A stretch of DNA of 23,820 nt from Pelargonium nanum (taxonomy: Eukaryota; Streptophyta; Magnoliopsida; Geraniales; Geraniaceae): NCBI GenBank assembly GCA_036897485.1, contig JAYMTF010001371.1, positions 1 to 23,820 of the forward strand, read 5' to 3'. Shown here piece by piece: positions 7,971 through 18,514 of this stretch. The notes beneath the pieces were generated by a model, which did not search any database, was not told where the DNA came from, and saw only the letters and a program-made list of their open reading frames with translations. A program made the translations under genes and the position numbers. Every line of letters starts with the position of its first letter. The first letter of the stretch is position 1.

Positions 7971-10637
7971 ATGGCCACTACTCACTCCTTGCAGCTCCCA
8001 AAGCTTCTCTTCTCTCCCTCTCCGCCATCTCGGCCTCGATTCTCCTCCGTTGTCTCGCCTCTCAAGTCTCATTCCCGCTCCACAGCTACCATTTCCTCCT
8101 CAATTTCAATCAAAAATAGCTTCGGTTCTCGTCTTGTTGCAAGGGCTTTGGTTGCAGCTGATTATGGCCCCAGCATCGGCGAGATGCTCGGCGAGGTCAC
8201 TATCTTCACCGCCGCCGGCGAGCCCGTCCTGTTCAAGGATCTGTGGGACCAGGAAGAGGTTTGTTTCTGTATTTATCTTTTGTTTTGTAATTCAAGCTAT
8301 TTGAGATGGCTGATTGAAGAAATAAAGTGGTGGTTTCTGGTTAATTTTAAGTTTTTTTGGAAGTGAATATTTGTGTTGTTCATGTGGTAACATGTCTGTT
8401 ATGCAAATTAAATGAAGGATTCATGAGTGATTTCAATATTATGTACTGAATTACATGAATTTGCATTGCTTTATCTTCATTGGGAACCAATATGTATCAG
8501 ACACTCTTTAGATAAGTGGGACACTTGATTCTACGTATCCCCACTTTTTTCCTTTCTAAAATTGAATTGAATGGACGTCCTACACTGTAAAACACATTGA
8601 TGAACATGACTTTACATAACTTATATGTACTAATATAGCAAATATAAATGATAATTTTTTATTACTTTAAGTCTTTACTCTTTAACATATTCTTAGTTCA
8701 TCGTCTCTATGATTTTATAAAGAATTAAAGATAGTGAATCGCCGTATCCATGTCGTGTCCTGTATTTCATACATGTGTATATGCAACATAGGGAACCAGC
8801 AATTGGCGGCACCAGGTGTTCACTTTCTTGTTTTATGCAATTAATTGTCTTAATTACAGGGGATTGCTGTTGTTGCACTTCTGAGGCACTTTGGATGCCC
8901 ATGCTGGTAAGTTTTCTCCAGAGCCAGTAATTGATGTTTTTTGGGTCCAACAACATGGATTTTGTCATGACTTTTCACTTTGTTTGCTTCCTTTTGTTAT
9001 GGTATTTTTAAGTTGGGAACTTGCTTCTGCTCTTAAAGAAACAAAGTCAAGATTCGAAGCAGCTGGGGTTAAGCTTATTGCAGTTGGTGTTGGTGCTCCA
9101 AATAAGGCTCGTATCCTTGCAGAACGGGTATGTTGCTTAAATTTTCTAAAATCTTCATTCAGGCAAATAGTTTATGATTTCTACAGATTAAATGGAAGAC
9201 TTTTTTGTCTACACTCTACAGTCTTCTTAGGTAAAAATAATGTAAATGGAAACGATAGTATAGAATGTCCCGTGTATAGACTTTTGTGTAAGTTATTGGG
9301 TCCTTTATATATAACGGGGCTTACACATTTATGATACCAAGTGATTTTAATTAGAAGGTAGAGATATAAAGAAGAAAACTATAATACGGTTTGTTTCATA
9401 TAATAGTTGGAGAGCTGAAACCCAAAATAGAAGGGAATAAAAGAAATTTCATAAATTTCTTGTCACTGCACATCCCTCATCCATACTTGAAAATTTTGAT
9501 TTGGAATATTCAACAGTTGGATTGGCTTCTGTTATTATGCTTTAAAGAATCAGAATTTATCTGATACATTTAAAAAATGGAGCAATGGTATTATATAGCT
9601 AAATTTCATCAAGTGCAAAGCATCAAAGTTTTAAATAAGCCCGTCACATGGCAGATAGTGGCCAGTCTTACTTGATTACATGCTTTCCTGGCTAAGAACA
9701 AATGTTGAAAGCTACCTTCGATAATTGTTCATACATCCACCCTTCCTGTGTCAATCTTTGACTATCTAATCTTATTTAAGTGGAAGAAGTTTAATAAATG
9801 ATGGATAACTAACAGAACTGGAAAGTTGATAGAATTTAAAATCAAGATATATACTCAATTGGTATAATGTGATCTTAGTAGAATTATTTTGAGTGCTAAT
9901 ATGTTTGGCGGTTTGGGTTTCCAAATTATTGTCACAAGTTGTATGACCGATTAACTAACCTGCTTTACCCACTGAAAAAGTTTTAATGTCCTATCACATA
10001 TTGTTACTGCATACCTTTTTCGGATATATGGGGCTGACGTTTGTCTCCGTGATGTCAATATATCAAGTTACCATTCCCAGAGGATTGCCTATATGCTGAT
10101 CCTGACCGCAAGGTACTACACGTTCTCATCTTAGCTGCCTTCAGTTGCTAAATTCTTTATCTTCAATGACTGTAAAACCTGAGAGGCACTTCTTTATTTC
10201 AGGCATACGATGTTTTGGGCTTATACTATGGTCTTGGCCGCACATTCTTCAACCCTGCTAGTGTATGCTCCTTTTACATTCATTCTAAATATTATTATTC
10301 TGAGGAGCTTTTGAACCTGAGTTTTAATACAACAGGCTAAGGTATTCTCAAGATTTGAGGCTCTGCAGAAAGCTGTAAAGAACTATACTATCGAAGCCAC
10401 CCCAGATGATAGAAGTGGGGTATTGCAACAGGTTAGATTTGTTTTAACAATAAACTACACATATTTACTCCGATCTACATACCTCGATAACAGATACCTG
10501 CCTTCTGGATTCATCAGGGCGGAATGTTTGTCTTCAAAGGGAAGCAATTACTATATGCACGAAAAGACGAAGGAACGGGCGATCATGCTCCTCTGGACGA
10601 CATCTTGAACGTTTGCTGCAAAGTTCCCGCTGCATGA
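7971..10637 (+). CDS. Chloroplast PRXL2/AAED1-like thioredoxin-fold protein, copy B (canonical)
   Basis: Seven exons, 7971-8258, 8860-8906, 9013-9127, 10068-10112, 10203-10262, 10336-10431 and 10518-10637, give 256 aa with the same intron phases as copy A. I chose the ATG at 7971 (ACCACCATGGCC) over an in-frame ATG at 7935 because it matches the copy A start. Residues 1-60 are Ser/Pro/Arg-rich and free of acids, as in a chloroplast transit peptide. The domain has GIAVVALLRHFG at 97-108 and then C109-P-C111-C112-W, an intact CxxC with a third Cys. AYDVLGLYYGLGRTFFNPAS and KNYTIEATPDDRSG follow, ending near HAPLDDILNVCCKVPAA. It resembles Arabidopsis At2g37240-type proteins. A plastid thiol-redox role is expected, but the substrate is unknown. 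Because it keeps the family residues, this copy probably carries the ancestral function. Confidence 0.92.
8482..8798. mobile_element. hAT-like MITE in intron 1 of copy B, with 8-bp target duplication
   Basis: The element spans 8490-8790 (301 bp) between two perfect copies of GGGAACCA (8482-8489 and 8791-8798). The ends are only loosely inverted (TATGTATCAGACAC inward from 8491; TATGTTGCATATACAC inward from 8790). The subterminal GGGACACTTG and CCATGTCGTGTCCTG motifs recall another common dicot repeat family. There is no ORF of note. It lies downstream of the position matching the copy A insertion, so the two insertions are independent. The weak inverted ends make this call less sure than the copy A element. 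Confidence 0.6.
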
Positions 10638-11182
10638 AATGAACTGCACATCTACGCTGCTAATGCTCAAACAAAAGCCCGATTCATGTTCGCTTAGGCG
10701 AGTGTTTATTTGCCTATAGTTAGTCCTTCAAGGGGGTAGATAGACTTTGAGAAACATCTTTCTGGTTCTGTATATGATGCAAATAACATAAAAATTTGCC
10801 TATACTTGTATCTGTGTAGCTTATGTGAGACATATGGGATTGTTATATTATGTATGCATTATTAGGAACAAAACAAAGTTGACTGTACACAAACACTCGA
10901 GTTCTCTATACAAAATACAACCTTTTATATTTGTTTTAGAGAGTAGTATATTTTAACTACCGTTGTTATCTCAAGAATTTTTTGTTTCATATCTATATAA
11001 AGTAGCTTCAGCCTCAAGCATAGCAATATATTAACACGGTTTCTAAATATTGTATAACCTAAATTGAAACAAGAAATTAATATTTAAATAATTGGTTAAA
11101 TATTTTCTTTTTCTTTTTCTTTTTCTGGTACACAATAGAAATAAGAAAAGTCCGAGTCCTTTTCGAATTGGTATTTTAACTG
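10638..11182. other. Intergenic: 3' flank of copy B and promoter of RRM gene 1
   Basis: The first 250 bases or so should be the 3' UTR of copy B. The rest is AT-rich, with a CT run (TTTTCTTTTTCTTTTTCTTT, around 11103-11125) before the TATA box of the next gene. TTCGAATTGG at 11162-11171 has a counterpart, TTCGAATTAG, at 13810-13819 before the second RRM gene, as expected from the duplication. No gene is seen. Confidence 0.6.
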
Positions 11183-11190
11183 TATAAAAA
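11183..11190 (+). promoter_or_regulatory. TATA box of RRM gene 1
   Basis: TATAAAAA lies 58 bases before the ATG at 11249, within the usual range if transcription starts near 11215. That start would leave the ATG at 11202 outside the transcript and give a leader of only about 35 bases. Confidence 0.6.
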
Positions 11191-11248
11191 CAGAGACTAC
11201 CATGATACTACAAAACACTCTCACTGTGTTAACGGTATAGAAACAACT

Positions 11249-12647
11249 ATGGCTAAAAGATTGTTTGTGGGTGGTATGCCAAGAGAGTTCACTGAGCTCA
11301 CACTGAGAGATTATTTTTCTAAGTTCGGTGAATTAGAGGAGTGCTTGATCATCTACGACAAAGACACTACCTACTCCAAAGGTTTCGGCTTCGTCACCTT
11401 CGCTGAATCATCAATGGCCGAACAAGTTCTCGCTCAACAACACCATGTCATTCTCGGAAGAAAGGTAGTTTTCTTTCATCGAATTAACACCATACCACAT
11501 TCTTTCACTTTTCACTACTATATAATCAGTGGCGGAGCTGGGGGTGGCTATGATAGGCACTTGCCCATGCCACCCTCCCAAAACGTGACATTATATAATA
11601 TCGTGTTTCAATATAGTTTAGATAAATATTGATTTTTTTAGTAACTAAATCTTTTTTTGTTTGTTATGAATTTGTACTAGTTGTGTTATTCCGTACTCAT
11701 GTTATTTAGGGTTTGTGTTATTCTCGATTATGATTCATTAGGTTGATGTCAAATCGGCTACACCAAGAGGGCGTCATGACTGGAGCCAAGAACATGTCAT
11801 GGTCAACCTCCAGCACGACTTTGAGGCTATGAACGTCATTCAACCTAGGGTTAAGAAGATATTCGTCGGAGGGTTGCCCGAAACTCTAACCACAACGGAA
11901 TTCAAAGAATATTTCGAGAGATTCGGTCATATTGAGGACATTGTTGTGATGCACAATGGAGAAGGGAAGCCGAGAGGGTTCGGATTCATTACCTTCGATT
12001 CTGAGGAAGCGGTAGATAATGTGACACAACAAAAGTTTCACAACTTGAAGAACAAGCAAGTTGAGGTCAAGAGGGCACGACCTAAGGAGAAAATGGTCTA
12101 TAGTTCGATAAACTCATATAATTCTCCGAATTTAAATTCATATAATTGTTACGACGCAGAATTAATGGCAAGTCAGGGAAGCTGGAATCCGAATCGGGGA
12201 AGTTTTGGATATTACACATATTATCCTCCTCAATTCCCTTCTTACACATGTAATTATGTGACACCATTGCCTACTTATTGGGGTAGGCAAATACCAAGTC
12301 AAGCCTCTCCTATGTTTTTTACAGGTTCGAGCAGCAATCCGATTATTCCAACCTTTTCGGATACTCGAAGCAACGCCGTTGACTACAAGTCACCTGATTT
12401 GAATGGACATGATTCGATATTAGAGTCTTCCGAGAAGATTAACGGTCTTGATCGCAATGCAAATACGGATGAAATCATTATAGCTAATGCAGTTACTGAG
12501 ACGACTCAAATTGACGAGGATGATATTCCATCTGTGGAGTGTAGTGCAAGTAACTCTAATTACGACCCCTCCAAATGTTGGTTGAGAAATTTGAAAATGT
12601 CCAATGAAGTTGATCTTCACCAACATGATCTTTTTGTGGTTATATGA
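11249..12647 (+). CDS. Two-RRM hnRNP-like RNA-binding protein, upstream copy
   Basis: Two exons, 11249-11464 and 11742-12647, encode 373 aa. The intron falls right after LGRK, at the same place as in the downstream copy. RRM1 (about 4-75) has RNP2 LFVGGM at 5-10 and RNP1 KGFGFVTF at 44-51. RRM2 (about 110-187) has RNP2 IFVGGL at 112-117 and RNP1 RGFGFITF at 150-157. The aromatic residues that stack on RNA are present in both. The C-terminal part is rich in Tyr, Asn, Ser and Pro (FGYYTYYPPQFPSYTCNY) and lacks the Gly-rich tail of classical hnRNP A/B proteins. The last 30 residues share nothing with the downstream copy apart from NLKM. Plant relatives act in nuclear or cytoplasmic mRNA handling, but the targets are unknown. 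The gene is intact and probably functional, yet more diverged than its neighbour. Its intron carries a repeat (11527-11580). Confidence 0.9.
11527..11580. repeat. TGGCGGAGCT-type dispersed repeat in RRM gene 1 intron
   Basis: Begins CAGTGGCGGAGCTGGGGGTG and continues through AGGCACTTGCCCATGCCACCCT. It is related to the LHCA1 intron repeat at 6221-6270. The RRM gene 2 intron (14201-14527) has no such sequence, so it entered this copy after the duplication or was lost from the other. The right-hand limit is unclear; the AT-rich sequence up to about 11640 may belong to it. Confidence 0.6.
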
Positions 12648-12679
12648 TCTGCCAATAACCAAAGGCACCTTCCTAATAT

Positions 12680-12682
<3 letters not shown>

Positions 12683-12712
<30 letters not shown>
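12683..12712. repeat. (AT)15 microsatellite
   Basis: Fifteen uninterrupted AT units lie 36 bases after the stop codon of RRM gene 1, probably within its 3' UTR. Length variation between individuals is likely. Confidence 0.95.
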
Positions 12713-12715
<3 letters not shown>

Positions 12716-13855
12716 TGATGATGGGATTTTTTTTTACTGTTATATTGTCTGAATTCTCGAGGACAGAATAAATTTTATTGTACACAAATTATTTTATGAT
12801 CCACATTTTGTTTTGCATTGTTTATCATTATTGTATTTTTTCTTCAAAAATTTTTCAAGATCTCGTGTATTAATACCATTGTTCAAATACATGCGCGAAA
12901 TGAAAACAGACTATAAAAATAGAGTAAACTTTCCGTGAAAATATGTAGAAACCAGTAGATCACCGATTATAATAATTCTATCAAATATTAGAATATTAAA
13001 ATTGGCCTAAAATCAACATTTAGCGTTCTAACATATAAAAATTTTAGTATAAGAATGGTTTTTTCATTCAAAAGTTATTTTATAAAAAAAAGACATGATA
13101 CAAACATGAAAAGTAATTCAGACGGCTTATAAAAGCATCTAAAAATGAAAGATCATCAACATAATTGATGTTAATCACATATTAGAATTTCGTGCAATTA
13201 AAGTTAGCACAAAACAAACATAAAATTCTCACAGTACTTTAGCTTCACATTAAAGTAGTGTTTCAATGCATAAAAAGTTAGCATAAAAATGGTGTGTTTT
13301 CATGCCAAAAAAAACATATTCATGAAAAAAAGGTATGGTACAAATATGAAATTTATTTTTATTTTTATTATTGATTTCTATTTATGAACATAATTTTACA
13401 GTTAGTTAACCAAAAAAAGTTCTGAATAAATGTGCTCAAAAAAAAAATTCTGAATAATAGTGTGAAAATGGACCATATTCAAAATAGTATTATAATAATT
13501 ATATCATTATCTGTACCGTGAATTTTAAATATTGAAATTAAATTTTTTACACTTATATACCCTCAGATTTAATTTAAAATTTAAATAATTTAATTTGTCG
13601 AAATATATTATACAGCTCACCAAATCGTAACTAGACCATTTTTTGTTATGCGTATTTAACTAATTATAACCTTAACAAAAAAATCAATCAGAAGGACCAA
13701 ATCTTCACAAAATACAAAAAAATCTTCCAAAATTTCCTGATTTGAATATTTGATTTAGAGGGTAATTTAGATTAAACCAAACTGTATAAGTAGAGTAATA
13801 ATATACCTATTCGAATTAGAATTTCTATTCCAATTCCAATTCCAAATATTTTTGT
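12713..13855. other. AT-rich intergenic region with a diverged direct repeat
   Basis: No gene is seen. Two stretches, starting at about 12980 (ATCAAATATTAGAAT) and 13174 (ATCACATATTAGAAT), run in parallel. Each is followed by a TAGxATAAxAATGG-type motif (around 13047 and 13279) and then by an ATGxTACAAAxATGAAA-type motif (about 13095-13110 and 13334-13350). The unit is about 200-240 bases and well decayed. It may be a degenerate tandem duplication or two related transposon relics. Confidence 0.45.
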
Positions 13856-13862
13856 TATAAAA
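13856..13862 (+). promoter_or_regulatory. TATA box of RRM gene 2
   Basis: TATAAAA lies 120 bases before the ATG at 13976, after a pyrimidine-rich stretch with repeated CAATTC. This would give a leader of about 85-90 bases. Assignment rests on position and consensus only. Confidence 0.5.
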
Positions 13863-13975
13863 TCAGGAAACACAACTGATTGTGATTGTTTGTGACCTGT
13901 GGGTTCTGTATTTTCCATAAACAAAAAAAGTTTCCAAAACTTTTGGAGTTTTATTTTTGTAGAGTTTTTGACTAT

Positions 13976-15508
13976 ATGGAGACTATGGGTAGAAAATTGT
14001 TCGTTGGTGGTGTGTCCAGAGACACCACAGAGTCAACATTGCATGATTATTTTATCAAGTTCGGTGATTTGGAGGAGTGTTTGATCATCAATGATAGAGA
14101 CACTGGTTTCTCCAAAGGTTTTGGCTTTGTGACCTTCACTGATTCATTAATGGCTGATCAAGCTCTGGCACAGCAACACCATACCATTCTTGGAAGAAAG
14201 GTCAGTTCTTTTCATTAAAAATCGTGTTTTTTTCATGTAGTTGTTGATGAATTTGGATTTTGTTACATGGGTGTTGATTCTTTTTTGCAACTGTTGATGA
14301 AATTGTGTCTGGGTTTAGTCTTGTCTGTTGATCGTCAATTAGGGTTTATGGTATTAGTGCCAAATTGTGATTCAGTAGGGTTTTAGGTTTAGTTTCTATT
14401 TGCAATTCCGTATTTGATGAAAAAAATTGATTTTGTCATCTGGGTTTCGTTTCTTTTTTGAATTTTCCAAAGAAACTATACATGGGTTCAGATTCTGTTT
14501 TCAATTATCTGGGTTTTGATTCAATAGGTTGATGTGAAACCGGCTAGGCCGAGAGGGCTGATGGATCAGAGTGATCAAGAACATGGCAGCGACCAGCAAG
14601 AGAACAATGGAGCTATGGCTAATCAGTCTAGGGTTAAGAAAATTTTTGTGGGAGGTTTGCCCAATGGCCTGACCATAACTGAATTCAGAGCCTACTTTGA
14701 GAATTTTGGTTCGGTTGACGACGTAATCGTGATACATGATGGGGAAGGGAAGCCGAGAGGGTTTGGATTCGTTACTTTCGATTCTGAGGAAGCTGCACAC
14801 AATGTACTGCGGCACAAGTATCACGAATTGAAAAACAAGATTGTGGAGGTTAAGAGGGCGGAGCCTAAGGAGAGGATGGCTCGTGGCGCTGCTGTGAGCT
14901 CATATGATAGTTTTAATACAGGATTGCCGAGTTATGGAGGCTTTTATGATCCTTGGGGAAGCTTCGGTCCTTGCATGTATTATCCTCCTCAACTTCCGTT
15001 TTATCCTTATGGTTATATGGCACCGGCTCCTGGTTATTGGAATGGCCTAGTTACACCAAGCCAAGGCTCTCCTATGTTCTCTACTGGCGGAGAATGGTCT
15101 GATTCGACCTCTTTGAATACTAGATTCGGTGCCATTGTGCACCATTCGAGTAATGGCGAAACTGTCTGCAACTTACCTCACTTTAATGGTCTTTCAATTT
15201 CGGAGTGTTCTGTTGAGAATGGCGATGATGGCAATGCAAATACCAATTCTGTCACATCTACTGATGAAACTGCTACAGCAGCGGATGTGAATCCAGATAT
15301 GGAGACGACTTGTGGGGATTCTAGTGAGGAGAATCAAATTGGAACTGATGAGAATGCTTCGGAGGAGTCTGGTTCCACTTCTAATGCTGATGATCAGGAT
15401 GACAATGCTGATGACAATCCTAATTCGGATTCTGCATCTGCCAATCTCAAAATGATGATTGGCTCAACTATGCGAAATTTGTCTAGGATCCGACCATTGA
15501 ATGCATAA
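13976..15508 (+). CDS. Two-RRM hnRNP-like RNA-binding protein, downstream copy
   Basis: Two exons, 13976-14200 and 14528-15508, encode 401 aa. The start at METMGRK is the first ATG of the frame; a second ATG at 13985 aligns with the upstream copy's start and could also be used. RRM1 has RNP2 LFVGGV at 8-13 and RNP1 KGFGFVTF at 47-54. RRM2 has RNP2 IFVGGL at 114-119 and RNP1 RGFGFVTF at 152-159. After RRM2 comes a Tyr/Pro/Gly-rich part (YYPPQLPFYPYGYMAPAPGY) and then an acidic Asp/Glu/Asn/Ser-rich stretch of about 80 residues. The end is basic (MRNLSRIRPLNA). It is the likely less-changed member of the tandem pair. Role: single-stranded RNA binding in mRNA processing or transport, inferred from the family. 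I cannot assign it to a named Arabidopsis gene with confidence. Confidence 0.92.
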
Positions 15509-15681
15509 ACCAACTTCTAGAATTGGATGCACAAGCAAGGTCAGTCTAATTTACCATGATTAACACAATGTTCTGCCTTTTGTAATTGTTATGTTCTTCG
15601 TTACTAATAGTTTATCTTCTTTTGAAAATGCAAGGTGTCAAATATGTTTCAATATTCTGTGATTTCTGAGCTCTGGCCAAG

Positions 15682-15764
15682 TAACAAGAACGAAGGTCGT
15701 GTCAACTGTTGAGCGTGCGGTGTTGCTGTAATAACAAGAGTGAAGGTACTGTAACAAGAACGGA
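15682..15764 (+). repeat. Short TAACAAGAA repeats downstream of RRM gene 2
   Basis: Three related copies: TAACAAGAACGAAGGT (15682-15697), TAACAAGAGTGAAGGT (15732-15747) and TAACAAGAACGGA (from 15752). They lie within or just after the 3' UTR. Splice-like AAG|GT sites nearby (15539, 15634) leave open a 3' UTR intron, which I cannot confirm. Confidence 0.55.
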
Positions 15765-16369
15765 TACGCTTCCTATCAAAATGCAGAATGCGATTTGTTA
15801 CGATTCATGAACTTGTATATTTACGTTAACACGTGTTCCTACGCTGATGCACATTGACATGTGGTTGAGCTTAATTCTATATGTTTGTCATTTTCAATTC
15901 ATGTTAAATTGTCTCCTTTTTGTGTTGTCTCATTTCTCTTTGAAACCCCCATATTCCTTTGTTTGCACACTGTTTCAGACAAGCATAGGACCCTAGAAAT
16001 GTAGGCATTTTTGGTGATTGGTCTGTTTTGGCTGTGGGAAAAAAAGAAGAAGCTATTGGGAGAATCTGATATCACCCATTGGCTCTTTTGGTTAGAAACA
16101 AACAATGGTAGGAAACCAAATTGATTGGCTTGGAGAATCTTATTTGGTTGAATGTGACACGACTAGGGTTTTGGGTTTTGTTTTTGGTTTGAAATTGGTC
16201 TTGGGACCATGACATTACAAGGAGGAGAGTGAAAAGAGAGTAATGAGGGTTAGGAGGGAGTTGAAGAGGAAGTGGGTATTGGTTAATGAATGAGAAGGTA
16301 CTCTCTTCACAAAAAGGGAAAGAGATTGAAGAAGCTTTAAGACACATTCACATTGTGCACACAAGCACT
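15765..16369. other. Intergenic, no gene seen
   Basis: Moderately AT-rich with a purine-rich stretch (about 16218-16330, GGAGGAGAGTG and similar). Only short random ORFs occur on either strand. The purine-rich part directly precedes the exon-like block and could be its promoter or leader. Confidence 0.5.
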
Positions 16370-16683
16370 GCTCTATTCACTTGTCACTCTCATGGAGGAC
16401 TTGGGTTGCTATCCATAAATCTGCACTTTCTTCTCCTTTTGTCCTGCTGAGGACACCCATTCCTGCAATCTTGCTTAGATTTTGTTTGGATCTTGTGTTG
16501 CATTTGTGAAATACCCAACAACTCCCTGTGCATTCATTGCCCTCTCTCTTTGTTCATGACATCTCATTTTCCTTTCCCTTTCTAGGAAAATCATTTTCTT
16601 TTCTTTTCTTGCGAGGAACTTGAGTTTGTGCTGTGAAATGTGAATTGGGTTGGTCATGAATCATGATTCTGAGGTGTTGGATG
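16370..16683 (+). other. Exon-like block with ATG and strong splice donor, no gene assigned
   Basis: A CT-rich, leader-like stretch has higher complexity than its surroundings and ends in ATGAATCATGATTCTGAGG (from 16656). A near-perfect donor follows at 16683/16684 (GATG|GTAAGT). The open frame starts MNHDSEVLD and is cut in phase 1. I find no matching coding exon before ANT. It could be a distant 5' UTR exon of ANT, the first exon of a noncoding RNA, or chance. No function is assigned. Confidence 0.3.
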
Positions 16684-18370
16684 GTAAGTTTTGAGTTTTG
16701 AGCTACAAAAGCAAATTGCATTTAGTCACATGCAAGACTTGGCTTGTTTGCTATGCTTTTTTGGTACCTCCTTCGGGTGAGAGACTAGTTTTTCTCAATT
16801 AGATTCAACCTAAACAATTAAGCCAGAGAATAGAGTTGACTTAAAACCGATCTGATTCAATTTCACCAATTATTTAATCAAATCGAGTAAATTTGTACAA
16901 ATTTGCACATTTTATAATAAAATTCGAAACTTGATTAATCCGATCTGATTTGAACAAATCCAACAAAATTTGAATAGACACGTGTTCTTAGTTTGGTTTG
17001 GTATGTTGGTTCAATGAAATGTTCCAAAAAGTTCATTTTTGTAGTGAATCATAGACAATAAGAATCTAGTAATGGGTTTTGGTGTGTACTTTATTAGTGC
17101 TTGTTGTTGAGGCTTTAAAGATTATTTCCTTCACCAACATTAATTTCTCAAACCTGCACAATATTTACACTCCTTGATTAATGAATTGCTTGCTAAGCTA
17201 GTGACTAAAAGAAAGTTTTGACAGCAAATTTACTGTATAGTTTTAAGCCATTTTTAGACAAGAAATTTATAGTAGAGTGGAGTCTGTAGCCAAAAATGTT
17301 GGATGTTGCAATGCATGAGGTCATAATGGTCCATGAATGGCAAAGATTTAGAGCTAACCACATTTGATAATAAAAGGGTTGGTGACATGCCTAAATAGAA
17401 AAAAAGCACAAGATTGCAGAAAAAAGAAAAGAACCACTACCAAAGCCCATTCCCACCAAAAGCTTGGGGTGATGAAAATGAGAGAAAAGCAAATTTGTTG
17501 AGACACCAAATGTGTCTCTTTTATTAACTCCATGCAATGTTTCAAGCAATTTTTGTTTTATATATATTGGTGGTCTAGTGCTTGGTGTTGGGTGGATTTG
17601 TTCATCATTACTTCAATCAAAAGAGGTCACATTATTATTCTTCAATGTCCTTGCATCTTTCACTCCCACTTCTTTTTAGATTTTTCAATCCAAATCATTC
17701 CTTCAAGAAAATCTGTCTCCATGAACTCACATTCATGCAAATTTGCATGCAATGCATCATGACATTTGCCCTACCAAGAAAATCACAAAATTTACCAGGA
17801 AACGAGACATTTTAGAGAGAAACTGCACGTATTGTCAAAGTTCGTTACTATTTATTTATTTAACGTTTTCATACTGCAAAAAAAAATGAAGAATACTAAT
17901 TATCAACTCACCGAACGTAGCTGATATTTTAGAATAAATCTTCTGGCTTACTGTAGTACTATTATCAAATAAACTATGAGTCATCATTAAAGGAATGTAT
18001 ACCAACTTTTAGGCAATGAATTTATAATCAACAGTTTTATCAAGTTGTGAGCTGTTACATCTCTGAAAAAACTGTTTTCCAAAACTATTTTTTGTCGGTA
18101 AGAATTGAAGAAAACATTAATACAAATGGAATTGAGAAGACACCATTAATTATACAATGTTCATCAACATAAAGAGAGACCCACATTTTCACTTTATTAT
18201 TATTTTTTGTTGCTGTAGTCTGGCAGCTGGTGTTGACTATACTAAAGCAAACACAAAAGATTTCACACAGTTTTCTTTCACAAATCAATTTATTCCATTT
18301 CTTTATCTACCATAACTATAATGTAACCAAGAACATAGTTTTGAGTTTGATGGTTAGGGTTTTAGTTGTC
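16684..18370. other. Long intergenic region upstream of ANT
   Basis: No coding sequence with a recognisable product. The stretch around 16820-16990 (repeated CCGATCTGATT and AATTTG motifs) has the look of an old repeat. Small AT-rich runs and short random ORFs fill the rest. As ANT has complex tissue-specific expression, distal control elements could lie here, but none can be pointed out. Confidence 0.5.
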
Positions 18371-18514
18371 TTTGATATGACAATTCGTGCGTACATGTCT
18401 GTGTTTGTGTCGTGTTCAACAGTAATTGTGTTTTGCACGACCGGATATGGACGGAGTCCGAACACACTATTTTTGTGTCGTATGTCCAGTCACAGCACGA
18501 ACTGTCAGCTCTAG
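18371..18514. mobile_element. Small inverted-repeat element (MITE-like)
   Basis: The ends are inverted: TTTGATATGACAATTCGTGC at 18371-18390 and GCACGAACTGTCAGCTCTAG at 18495-18514. Read inward they agree at 14 of 20 positions, including 12 of the 13 bases of the TGACA(A/G)TTCGTGC core. The interior has GTGTCGTGTT and CACGACCGG motifs. Both ends and interior resemble the element in PRXL2-like copy A, suggesting one family. I found no convincing target duplication, so the outer limits may be a few bases off. Confidence 0.5.

Noticed and set aside
13886-13975. N-terminal extension of RRM gene 2 from 13886
   Set aside because: There is no ATG at 13886 (the codon is TTG); the first real ATG in this frame is 13976, right before the conserved RRM1.
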